From: Euglena gracilis
Taxonomy: Eukaryota; Euglenida; Euglenophyceae; Euglenales
Length of the DNA stretch: 64,000 nucleotides
Direction of reading: 5' to 3'
Assembly: GCA_039621445.1 (NCBI GenBank)
Contig: CP154956.1
Location: forward strand, 26,767,744-26,831,743
Shown: positions 28,274-38,400 of the stretch, piece after piece
Position numbering within the stretch: position 1 is the first letter of the stretch
How the letters are laid out: each line of letters starts with the position of its first letter
Made by a program: the position numbers and the translations under genes
Notes under the pieces: model-generated
The model's database searches: none
What the model saw: only the letters and a program-made list of their open reading frames with translations
Told to the model about the DNA's origin: nothing

Positions 28274-31237
28274 CTACTCAGAGGATTGGGCGATGGGAGG
28301 AGTGTCTTTCACCCCCTTCGGCCCCTTCTCCTCCGACTTTGGAGGCCCACCCCCCCAACGAGCCTTTTGTGCAAACGAGCATTTTCTGAAGTCATGGATG
28401 AACTCCCTGCCCGCCTTTTTGCATGTGAAGCACTCCCCCTTGGACGAAGGGGATTTTGCACTCGGGCCCTTTCCCTGGGAGGCTGGTTTCCCACCCCACT
28501 TCTCCGGGTAGGATTGAGCCTTCGGCTTCCAAGATGATTTCCCTTTGGTCGGAGAATCTTTCTTGGTAGTTTCCCCCCCACCGTTCTTGGGAGGGTCATC
28601 AACAAAAACTCGCACTTTTGCTGGGGAGGGGGATTTTGGCTTTTCCTCCAACCCATATGCATTCCGAGTGGCAACATATTCCTGCTCCGTCCGCAGGAAT
28701 GAGGTGACAAATTCAAAAATTTCATCACCCGTCATTTGATATTCATGACAGGTTGCAGAAACTTTCAGACCATCCATGAGGAACCCATCCAAAGCCAAGA
28801 ATTGATCCCGTTCGGCTTTGTCGTGGCACTCAAACACATAACTCCCCACCCCCTCATGGTGTCTCGGGAGTCGGTGTCCAATCACCCCCCTCAACTCCTG
28901 GAGAAACGGTTCACCCATGAGATTCCGGGGGAGGGAAATGCGAACCCACGGTTTGTCCCTCCTTTTTTTGGCCTGCTCAATCATCACCTTTTTTTGCAAA
29001 AATGGGGGCATCTTGCAGAAAATGAGTTGCCATTCCTCGGCATCGGTTCGGTCTTCCACTCGGTCCCTTTTGGCCACAAACTGCGCCTCAAATTTCACCC
29101 AATCCAAAAGGGTGAGTTGTGCGTTGGGGGGACCCGAGCATTTGAGTGACACCCGATGCCAATCAGCCCTACTTTGTCTGAGGGTATCCACCCCAAACTC
29201 TCTCCGAAATTCTTCCCGAAAACTTTTGTAGGTCATGTTTCTGTCCCTACTCATTCGGGTTTTCAGTTTTAGGGATGTTGCCTCATCGAGGCAGCTGCGA
29301 AACTCCATCAACATGGCAAAATCGGAGAGATGGTAGGGGGAGGTTTCTTGGATTATTCTTTCCACCTCCTCCCATTTTCTTTCAAACTCGGGGGCATCTT
29401 GCACCAACCCAGAAAATCGAGGTTTTTCCATTTGTCGCCAAACCTCTTGCATAATGGGGTTCATTGGTGCCATTGCCATAAATCCCGGAACACCTTGCCC
29501 CAAAACGTTGACATGGGTTTGGGGACCCATGCTTTCAAAATTGTTTGGGCTCGGTGCAAAAGAAAAAGGAGTGTTCATGGGCATGAAACCGGGAGGTGCT
29601 TGTGAGGGTTGAACAATGGGTTTTGGTGGCACCAGCCTTGCTGTGGTGGTTTGAGTTGAAGAACCACCATCCTTCGGGTTGTTCGCAAAAGTTGCACCCG
29701 AACTTTGACCCGAATCGCTGGTCCCCCTCCCCAAATCTTGCAACGGGGGGGGTCGCAATTCCCCCTTGCGTTGAATTCGCAAGGCTGCCATTTCTTCCCT
29801 CAACTTCAGAATTTCGTTTTCCAACTCCATCACCCGGGGGGATTTTCTTGCAGGGTCCTCGGGTTTGGGGTTGGTCGGGGGATTCATGCTATGGATGGGG
29901 GGTGGCAATTCCACGGGTTGCCTCGGCACACCCGTGACCACTGGTGCTGGTGCAGCTTGCGGCCGTGGCTTTGCTGTAGAAGTCGTAGTACTTGTTGTAC
30001 AGCTCGGCCGGGTCGGGAGCCCAGCCTCCTTTGGGGCCTTGGCCTCGACGGGGGCCTTGGCTTCGGTGGGGGCCTTGGTCTCGGTGGGGGCCTTGGTTTC
30101 TTGCCGTTGCTGCTCCTGCACCTTGGTGATGAGGGCCCCTACGAGAGGTTGGAGCCCCCCCAAGGCACCCTCCAACGCCGATGTTTTTTCATGCAAGAAC
30201 TGAACCTTCTGGGTCAAAACCCCCATGGATTCTCGCAAGACGGGTAGGTTTCCCATACCCCCCTCAACTTGCTCGATCCTTGCCCCCAAGGATTGAATTG
30301 CAGTTTCCATGGCTGTCCCCATTTGAGCCACTTTCTTCTCCCCCAATTCCATTTGTTGAAAAATGTGGAGTTGATCCCGTAAACTCTCCTTTTGGATGGT
30401 GTCCATCAATTTTTTGTCCCATGAAGCATTCATGGTCTGCATTTCACCACCCATTTCCTCGGAAAGTTCTCTCCACATGACTTGGACTTCCCCCCGCACA
30501 TCATCGAAAAGCTGATGCACCTCCTTCTCAAATTTTTCCATCCCCAACCGGAAGGAATCCATGGTTTGCCTTTGAGAAATGACCTCGGTCCCCAAAGATT
30601 GGACATTTTGGGCCCCCTCGCTCCCATGAGCTGAAAGGAGCATGGCCTCCCTAGCCCCCCTTTCCACCCGTTCCTCTACAGAGTGGATTTGGAGCTTTTG
30701 GGCCATACATTCAGCATTGGTATTTTGCACCAACGCCGAAAGGGTTGAAATGTCCCTCCCCCCCTTTTCCATCCGTTCTTCTACCGAATGGATTAGGAGT
30801 TTTTGGGTTTGAAATTCGGCCCCTGCACTTCTCATCCAAGCAACCAACTCCTCGCACGAATTTCGCAAGGATTGTATTTCCTTCATGTGAATTTCTTGGT
30901 TTTTGAGGAAATTTTCATTTTCCCTCTGAAGAACCAAAAGTGTGCCCTTGATCTCCGGCACAACTTGTTCAAACTTTGCCATGTAGGGGAAAACCACCTT
31001 TTCCATGGCTTGAACACCTAAAAATGCTTGATTTGCAACCTCCCTTGCCGTCAAATCGGCAAAGTTTTGAACACCGGTTGCAGAACTTTCGGTGGGTCTT
31101 TCACAAATTTCTGGTACCTCCGGATCTTCGCTATGATAATCCGGGGGGTCCAAATCGGAGGGGTTTTCTTCCTCCATTGCCTCCCCCTCACCAGCTACCC
31201 TAATCATGCACACCCTAGCTACCGTGTTCTCATCCAC
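28274..31237 (-). CDS. gag: Gag polyprotein of element 2 (987 aa)
   Basis: This is the structural, RNA-packaging protein. Residues about 50-370 have heptad-like Leu/Met/Glu/Gln spacing (long coiled coil) with an internal repeat around IHSVEERMEKG and IHSVEERVERG. Residues about 380-402 are short KAPTEA-type repeats. A Pro/Gly/Met-rich stretch follows. The capsid-like core is at about residues 600-845 (FERKWEEVERII, YKSFREEFRREFGVDTLRQS, LLDWVKFEAQFVAKRD). Near residue 940 lies CFTCKKAGREFIHDFRKC, a C-x2-C-x8-H-x4-C variant of the nucleocapsid zinc knuckle. The layout parallels element 1 Gag except for the zinc knuckle. The frame is uninterrupted. Confidence 0.85.
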   Translation of the reverse strand: MDENTVARVCMIRVAGEGEAMEEENPSDLDPPDYHSEDPEVPEICERPTESSATGVQNFADLTAREVANQAFLGVQAMEKVVFPYMAKFEQVVPEIKGTLLVLQRENENFLKNQEIHMKEIQSLRNSCEELVAWMRSAGAEFQTQKLLIHSVEERMEKGGRDISTLSALVQNTNAECMAQKLQIHSVEERVERGAREAMLLSAHGSEGAQNVQSLGTEVISQRQTMDSFRLGMEKFEKEVHQLFDDVRGEVQVMWRELSEEMGGEMQTMNASWDKKLMDTIQKESLRDQLHIFQQMELGEKKVAQMGTAMETAIQSLGARIEQVEGGMGNLPVLRESMGVLTQKVQFLHEKTSALEGALGGLQPLVGALITKVQEQQRQETKAPTETKAPTEAKAPVEAKAPKEAGLPTRPSCTTSTTTSTAKPRPQAAPAPVVTGVPRQPVELPPPIHSMNPPTNPKPEDPARKSPRVMELENEILKLREEMAALRIQRKGELRPPPLQDLGRGTSDSGQSSGATFANNPKDGGSSTQTTTARLVPPKPIVQPSQAPPGFMPMNTPFSFAPSPNNFESMGPQTHVNVLGQGVPGFMAMAPMNPIMQEVWRQMEKPRFSGLVQDAPEFERKWEEVERIIQETSPYHLSDFAMLMEFRSCLDEATSLKLKTRMSRDRNMTYKSFREEFRREFGVDTLRQSRADWHRVSLKCSGPPNAQLTLLDWVKFEAQFVAKRDRVEDRTDAEEWQLIFCKMPPFLQKKVMIEQAKKRRDKPWVRISLPRNLMGEPFLQELRGVIGHRLPRHHEGVGSYVFECHDKAERDQFLALDGFLMDGLKVSATCHEYQMTGDEIFEFVTSFLRTEQEYVATRNAYGLEEKPKSPSPAKVRVFVDDPPKNGGGETTKKDSPTKGKSSWKPKAQSYPEKWGGKPASQGKGPSAKSPSSKGECFTCKKAGREFIHDFRKCSFAQKARWGGGPPKSEEKGPKGVKDTPPIAQSSE

Positions 31238-31479
31238 GGTGATTGGGCATACAACGGGAGGTGGAGGAGGGGCACACCGATAGGGAGGGGGCTGGTCATA
31301 GCTCTGATTCGGCCAATTGCAAGGGCCCTTCAGGCCATCTTGGACTCTGTCTTGAATTGGTTGCCATTTGAAACCATCTTGATTGAGGAGCTGTGGAACC
31401 CAAGAAGGGAAGGGACGGCGTAAGCACTACACACATTTGGGCGGCAAACACGACATGGCCTTGCGTGGGGAATTTCGTG

Positions 31480-31518
<39 letters not shown>

Positions 31519-31534
31519 AAAAAAAAAAAAAACA

Positions 31535-31579
<45 letters not shown>

Positions 31580-31923
31580 AAACAAAAAACCCCCGTCACA
31601 GCCGGAACCAAGGTCATGGGGGGCATTTTCAAAATCGCCTCCCCCATTATGGCAGAAATAGTTGCTTTGAGTCCCGATTTGACCTTGCCCAAAAACCTCC
31701 CGAACTTCACCAACCAAAATCGGCTTGGTTTCTGTTCTGGAATCCTCTGAAGGATTGGTGTTGCTATTCACCGATTTGAGCAAAACTTTGGAGGGATTTT
31801 CCACTCCCCCCTCGAAATGCCCAAAGACAGCCTCTGTTAGGGATCTTGCAGGAAAGTTGGTTGAAAAGGAGAATTCACCACCACTCTTTCCATTACTCAG
31901 ATCACAGGGGGGATTCTCCGGAC
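31238..31923 (-). other. 5' leader of element 2
   Basis: About 690 bp lie between the primer-binding site and the gag start. No ORF of its own is convincing. The leader contains a SINE-like segment in the opposite orientation with a poly(A) stretch (see 31385-31571). This would read as a poly(U) run in the element's RNA. Confidence 0.6.
31385..31571 (+). repeat. SINE-like R-related repeat with poly(A) tail
   Basis: The stretch includes GGGACGGCG, AAGCACTA, CAAACACGACATGGCCTTGC and GGGGAATTTCGTGAATTA, then about 90 bases of nearly pure A. It closely resembles 33990-34075, which lacks the long tail. A copy ending in poly(A) inside the leader of another element suggests retroposition. Target duplications were not resolved. 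Confidence 0.6.
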
Positions 31924-31941
31924 AGGCACCTCTGCATACCA
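31924..31941 (-). promoter_or_regulatory. tRNA primer-binding site of element 2
   Basis: On the minus strand TGGTATGCAGAGGTGCC lies immediately after the LTR end CTTATCA. Confidence 0.8.
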
Positions 31942-33070
31942 TGATAAGTCCTAAGGCGGAGGGACCTTCGGTACCTCCGTTTCCCCTAGGTTGCGTAGGA
32001 TCGATTAACCTACCCGGCCTCGCATCCCCTGTTGCCTGAGCCCAACCACCCATTTCTAGATCCTCCTCCCCAACCCAGATCCCTTTTTTCTGTTCACCCA
32101 GCACACCGCCATAAGGAGGTGTCGCTCCTTCCCGCCGGCGCTTCTTCCCCATTTCTTTTGCCCTCTTGCGCATTTCCTTTTTCAATTGGAATTCCATTCC
32201 CTAAAATAAAAGAAACAATTGCACAAAAAATGGAGGACATTGAAGAAAGTACTTGCGGGGTTGTTCGAGGTGCGAGGGTAGGCGCGACGTGCACTTTAGG
32301 CTTGTCAACACCCAAAACTTGAGAATCCCAATAGTATTGTCAAGTAACCACAAAGATAAACCACAACAATCAGATCCACAGATTGAATTGGCAATAATCA
32401 ATTGATCCAATGATGTGGCCCAAAAGAAGACCCACCTGAGATTAGAAAGGGGGGGAGTAGGCACAACCCTTTCCTACCGCGCTGATTGCGCGCTTTTCTG
32501 GGTTATCTTCCCCACACCCATCCCAGGTATACGCGCCCGGCTCCCAGCCGGGCGCTCACCACCACGCTCCCCAAGGCATGGTGTATTCAACCCCCCAGGT
32601 CCATAACCCCTTGCGCTCACACTTCCCCAACCCAAAATTTGGAGTTGCGTGGGCTTGCATCCCTTCCCACACCCATTGCCGCTTTTAGCGTATAAAAATT
32701 GCCCCTTGCCTCAAAAAATGGCGCATGGGTCCAAGCGGCGCCTTGGGCGTCTAAGGGAAGTATTGGGTAAAGGACCAAACTGATGTCGGAGAGAAAGGGG
32801 GGGGGGGCGTCCGTCGTGCGCTCCCCCTAAAAAAACCAAAAATACGCTTTGCCGACCAATCAAAATATGACCTCCGCCCTTCACCTTGGGGGGGGGTTGG
32901 TCGACTCCGCACAAGTCAAACCGCGGGCTTAGCCTTCTCCCCCACCAAAAAACCACTCCTTTCCCTCACAAGTGGTCGAGGGGATTCACCACCCGGGTTA
33001 TTTCCCTTTCAACCGACCGCTCGGCACGGCCGGCGTCCCAAAGGGCAAAAATACACCTCCGGTCCCAACA
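31942..33070 (-). repeat. 5' LTR of element 2 (right copy)
   Basis: This 1129-bp copy is nearly identical to 20413-21539. The differences seen are one extra T near 32130, G/C near 32610, A/G near 32659 and one extra G in the G run near 32805. Confidence 0.93.
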
Positions 33071-34095
33071 CCCTCGAGGCAAGCCGACAAGGGAGGAAGG
33101 GACCGAGGGCGGAGCACAAAGACATAGTGAGCCCGACCCCCCCCACCCACATAAGAAAATTTGTCTTGAAACGCCCTCGGTCAGAAGATGGGGCCAGGGG
33201 GGGGGGGGGTGGGGGGACCCCCCCCCAGGGAAAGAGACAGCGCCACGGTCGCCACGTCGGAGACAATACAGCCAACTCCGGCAAGGCGGCACTAAGCAGG
33301 GACTCCTTACCCAGCGCGCCAGAACAATCACACCAAACCGAAGGCGAGCAAGGCATGGCCTCACAATGTGTTTGTGCTTCGCCCTCGGTGTCCCTTCCTC
33401 CCTTGTCGGCTTGGCTCGAGGGAGTACGAGAGATTTGACCGCAACCAGCTCTGAATATCTGGACTGACGAGAGTGGAAAGAGGGAGGCCAGAAGGCCGCC
33501 AGAAGAAGACGCCAGAGCGCAGTGCGCAGAATTCAAAAGTCAGGGGGGGGCTCTTTTTCTCGGCCTCCAGGTCCCTCATTTATTTCGTGGGCCGGTCAGT
33601 CGAGCAACTTCAAACGATGGAGAGGAAATCGTACACCCCCGAGGAAGGCCGAAAAGGGAGGAAGGGGCACCGAGGGCGGAGCACAAAGACATTGTGGGGC
33701 CATGCCTTTCCCGCCCGCTAGCAAGGCATGGCCTCATAATGGCAAAGTGCGGGTTACCCATACGGGCAGTGCCGTGGAGGATATGGACAAGGCTTTGGAG
33801 AAGGAAATGGGCTTGGAGGGGCCCGGGCCGGCACAGAGCCAAGGGCAAAGGGCGGCACGTCGCGAGGCAAAAAAAAGCACAGGCCAATAGACGGGGAAGC
33901 AGGTTTATCCCGGGACTACTGAAGAAAAGCCGCAAAAGGACAAGGCGTCCAGCTTGTGGCGCACAGCCTTTTTCGCAGCCCCCTCCGCGGCAGACCAAGA
34001 GGGGAGGACGGCGAAGCACTAACACACAGTGGGGCCGGCAAACAAGACATGGCCTTGCTTGGGGAATTGCGGGAATTAAAAGCGTGCCGAAAACA
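33071..34095 (+). repeat. R repeat cluster, right of element 2
   Basis: This begins with the right half of the R copy split by element 2 and the CCCT duplication at 33071-33074. Further R cores occur at about 33260-33440 (inverted segments), 33640-33770 (GGAAGGGGCACCGAGGGCGG, AAGGCATGGCCTCATAATGG) and 33990-34075. The open frames here differ between copies and show no domain, so I treat the region as noncoding repeat. Confidence 0.6.
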
Positions 34096-34258
34096 AATGC
34101 GATGATCATCTCCCCCCCACCGTTGCGGAGCCCGAGTAGTTTTTTAAAGCGCACATCCTTGAGGAGAATCGGTGTCGAAAATAAATTCGGGGATGATCAT
34201 CTCCCCCCCGCTGTGGCGGAGCCCGAGAATTTTTTTTGAAGTGCACATCCTTGAGTTC
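34096..34258 (+). repeat. Tandem duplication of about 90 bp
   Basis: GATGATCATCTCCCCCCC followed by GCGGAGCCCGAG and CACATCCTTGAG occurs at 34101 and again at 34191, about 90 bases apart. Confidence 0.8.
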
Positions 34259-35379
34259 TCAAAGGATTTTGCATTCGCGTTTTTTTTGCATTTTTTTGCG
34301 TCGCGTTTTGAGGGTCGATGTTGTGCCCCTGGTTTTCAAACATTCCCCCCGAAATCTACAACAGGAAAAAAGAGCCCATTTTGCCAAAAAATGAGCCTTT
34401 TGTTGACCAGTCGAAAAATGCAAAAACAAATTTTGTTCTCAAAGGAAAATCGGGGCCAAAACGAGGAAATTTTCATGATTTTTTCCAAAAAATTTTCCAA
34501 AATCCAAAAATCGCCAGGAAAAAAGCACAAGAAAAAACCGCAAGGAAACACAAAAAAATTCAGATTTTTGCCAAAATCTGAAGGAAAAAAAACGCATCAG
34601 CGTCCCCCCACTGTTGAAAACACAAGACTGGCTGGGAAACACGCAGCAAACAGAAGAAAACCATGCATAATCCAAAAGAACTGCTTAAGCCATTTTTCTT
34701 GAAAATTGCTTGGTCCAATCTCATCACAGAGATGGCTCATCAATGCAATACTCCCCAGGCTGATCGAACTTGAAACTTCTCTCCTCCAGCCGGTTCATCC
34801 GGTACCCTCGGATCCTGAGATACTCAGGCACCACTTCAGGCGATCCACACTGTCCTTGACAATCAATCCAAAAGACACCACCCATTCATGCCAACTTCCA
34901 ATCCTTGCTGCTGCAATGCGCCACCACAAATCAGGGGGGGAAGAGTAGGCAGCCAGGAACTATCAGGCTGTCAGGACACCCACGGGGGGTCCCTTGAGTT
35001 CCACCAAGGGGGGTCCTGATATTTCCACCTGCATCCCACTTTTCAGCTAAGCTACGGTTGCGGCCGGACGGCCGTGGGGCTCCCATTATTAGGAACATGG
35101 GCAGAAGTTAGGCCGCATTCCGGACCATTCAGCAAAATTACGGCCGAAAAAGGCATTTTCGGCAAGATGTGCTCCCAAAATCTTCCGAAATTGGAACCCA
35201 ACTTCCGGCCTAACTTTTTGACTTAATAGAGCCAATTTTCGGAGCGCTGATCCCTACCTCATTCCTATAAATAGGCACGCGTTTCTTGGGGGAAATGGAC
35301 CCAAAAAATAAAATGTGGAACAATCGGGACCCCCCCCCCCGGAGGAACGTCAGGGACCCACCCAGGAGGGGGAGGGGGG
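34259..35379. other. Intergenic stretch without recognisable gene
   Basis: A/T-rich low-complexity DNA lies to about 34600, followed by mixed sequence. No domain-bearing frame was found. TATAAATA occurs at 35268-35275, and a C run faces a G run at 35330-35378. It lies downstream of the USP gene's proposed stop. Confidence 0.5.
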
Positions 35380-35450
35380 CTATAATCTCTGGTTGATAAT
35401 CCCTGGTTGCCAAAGAGAATTCCACCTGACAAGAGCACCTCTGATTCTGA
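35380..35450 (-). CDS. USP: USP exon 14 and stop
   Basis: It encodes IRGALVRWNSLWQPG, the final I-R-G strand of USP, and ends with TAG at 35380-35382. The short match makes this the least certain exon. Confidence 0.55.
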
Positions 35451-38400
35451 CAACAAAAAACAGCTTCCAACAGAACTCAAGAAAATGATAATTTGGTGCA
35501 GTGTGCATCGTCTGAGATGTCTGCTTCATTGTCTGCCAAAGGCAAGAACTGCCATCCCACGTTCTGCACCATTAAATGCTTCACCACCACTTTGGCGCCT
35601 TTGCATGCTTGAATGGTGAGGGTCCCATTTAAATCACAATAAACCTCTCCTTCAAATCAACCAAATTGTTGAACGGTCACGTCTGAGTTTCCCTAAATCC
35701 CTCCAACTTTGAATCTTTTCAATGGGCGGCATCAGGGATAGATGGGAGCCTGGGGGGGGGGGATCGGACCCCCCCCTCCTGACACTCCCACCCCTCCCGA
35801 GGGGGTGGGGGGTGGGTCAAACCCTGCCTCCTACCTTGAAACTGACATGGGCCCGGAAAATTTTTGGTTTTATGGACAGGCAAAAAGCCAGAAATTGGAC
35901 CAAAATTGTACAAAAATCCCTGATATTCTTTGAAAATGCATCCAAAGACGCTGTTGTTTGAAATTTTTGACCATTTTTTAATGTAAAAAAAAAACACCAA
36001 AACATCAAAAAATGGGGAATATGCTTAAAAATGAGCAAAAAATATTAATATGCTTAAAAATGAAGCAAGGGCGTTATTTTGCTCATTTTCTGGAGTGCAG
36101 TGCCGGAAGATATTTTTTTTGCTATTTTTGGAACCTGCCGAGGAGGGGGGTGGGGTCGGACCCCCCTCCCAACACCCAGGGGGGGGTGGTCCGGACCCCC
36201 CCTGCCACCTTACTCCCCCCCCGGGGGGGGGGGGTGGGACCAAATACCGAAAGGCCTCCCATCCATCCCTGGGTGGTCAAGGCCTTCTTGAAGCTGGGGC
36301 TGGGGAGTGGTAGAAAATTTAGCAGCCATTTCTCAAAAAATCTCCATTTTTTTCACAAGCTGGAAGAGAAAACAACTTTATTTCTCCTCCTTTTTTGACA
36401 ACAATTAGAATTCCCATTCTGCTGCCTTGCACAGCTGATGAAACGAGAATGCACCATCGGCTGACCCCGGCCCTCCACACCGGTCTTGATGCCAGGAAGA
36501 AGAGGCTTTTCGAGGTGCTCAATCTCGATGTCGCCATCGAGGACCAGTGTCGAAGACTCTGAGATGCTGGCAGACCTTGGCATGGAATAGCAAAGGAGCC
36601 AAATCAGAAAACTTGCTCTTTTTCTTTGTCCAAGACGGCACTGCAGACGGTGTGCTGCTGGCGTGCGGGAGTCAACAACACACCATCACTGTCACTAGAT
36701 TATAAAAGAACGCATTACAAAACAACCTCCCCATAATTTCTCTCATCCCGCAATTATTGTCCACACTTTAAGAAAGGTTTCGGAGCAAAACAAAAAATGC
36801 AAAAAAAGACAATACCCAAATGGAGTTGAGCATGAGAAAAACCATTTTGAAAAACCACAATGAAGGTTTTGTTCTTCAACAGAAAAAGAAGCAATTACCC
36901 AATACCTTTGTCTCCCATCCAAGGGCCCAAACCTTGACCAAAATCAATTTTGAACCTTTCTTTGTGATTTGGTCATGATTGACCCGATTTTGCCACAGAG
37001 ATATAAACATAGAGATATCAAACCACAGATATTGGACTTTACTCCAGAGTGTCAAGAAGCCAACCAAGCCTGCATGATGGAGTTGTGCCCGTTCATCAGT
37101 TTTCTGATCAGGTATGGTTAGATATGATATCAGGTGTGATAGATTAGGTAGCAAAGCAGCTGCTTGCGCTCCTTTTTTGACGAGAATTTGGGTTGAACAT
37201 TTTGGTTCCACATCTCAATGCTCATTGAAAACATCAGGGGGGAGAATATGCAACAAAGTCAAAAAAAATGTGAAAATGCAAAAGAAAATGCAAATAGCAT
37301 GTAAATTTCTTAGAGCTCTTCGGGGTTGCACACTTTTCTGCTGGAGAGGACTAAGAAAAATTTCACCTTCTCCAGGGAATTTTTTTCACTTTGCAGCAAG
37401 ATTTGTTACTTTCCCTCCCCCCCTCCCCGGGAAACTGTCACCTGACAGGTTGGCCAGTACCAGGGACGCTGACAACTTCCTATCATGACAGGTTGGCCGG
37501 TACCGGGGACCCTGAACGTTTCCCGGGCGGGACCCTGACAGGTTCTCGGACATGACAGTTTCCCGTGCATGCAACACGGTGCATGTTTTGGACAACTGTT
37601 GGAGCTTACCTATAATCACTGGAACTTTCTCCACCAGACCACACAGAAACATTGAATAAAATAAAAATAAATAAATAAATAAATAAATTAAATAAACAAA
37701 AAAGCGTCTTCCAACATTTTTCCAAAAAAAACCTGCCAAAAAGATTCCAAAAAACACCACAAATGCCACACTAACAAGAAGCGGGGTGCACATGCAAAAT
37801 GAGATGGCTGGTTAATTCAGTTTGCATGCACTATATATCATTATGGAATTGGACCAAAATATGTTGCAACGAACAACTTCCAGTTGTCACAATTGCCTGC
37901 ACAAATGGCCTGGAGAAAGAATTGCAAAAGCAAAATCTGCAAAGAAAATGCAAAAAATTGCGACTTTCGCGAACTTTTTAGTATGCAAAAAATGGCAAGT
38001 TATGCAAAAAAATGCAAATTATGCAACTCACATTTCCCCAGGGCGGTCCTTAAGCAAAAAAAAAATCCTGTCCCCATACACTTCAACCAAAAAAATAAGG
38101 AAAAGGGGATTTTGGCCGGGGAAAATTTTTTGAATTTTTTTTGGAAAAAAGAACCCAAAATACATGGCCCTTTGATGGAAAATCACATTTTTTCCCAAAA
38201 AAATCTCCAAAATTTCAGGGTTGAAAATTGTTAGTTTTTAGGAGGGTGGTCAAAAAAATGCGGGTCAAAAAAAATGGGACCAAATTTTGGAACATTCAAA
38301 TTTTATTGACTTTTTTTCTTGGAAATTTTTTTGGATTTTCAGTGGCATTTTTTTTGCTTCCAAAATCTCTCAAATTCAAAATTTTGAGAAATGTTGAAAT

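Larger units (their letters stand above)
20413..33070 (-). mobile_element. Gypsy element 2 with C5-methyltransferase between protease and RT
   Basis: This is a complete 12,658-bp LTR retrotransposon on the minus strand: 1.13-kb LTRs, primer-binding site, coiled-coil Gag with a zinc knuckle, pol, and a 1.3-kb 3' noncoding region. The pol order is protease, C5-methyltransferase, RT, RNase H, integrase, with no chromodomain. The LTRs differ by only two substitutions and two single-base indels by eye, so it is very young. Two single-base losses in pol (about 26078 and 24084-24089) are the only lesions seen. Both would be repaired by one base each (total 1790 codons). Confidence 0.92.

Noticed and set aside
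20413-33070. Unit as a segmental tandem duplication of 1.1 kb
   Set aside because: The two copies have TG...CA ends, a 4-bp flanking duplication, an adjacent primer-binding site and gag-pol between them, so they are LTRs.
33071-33500. Possible captured host gene in the R cluster (basic, proline-rich frames)
   Set aside because: Frames are not preserved between R copies, and no domain is recognisable.
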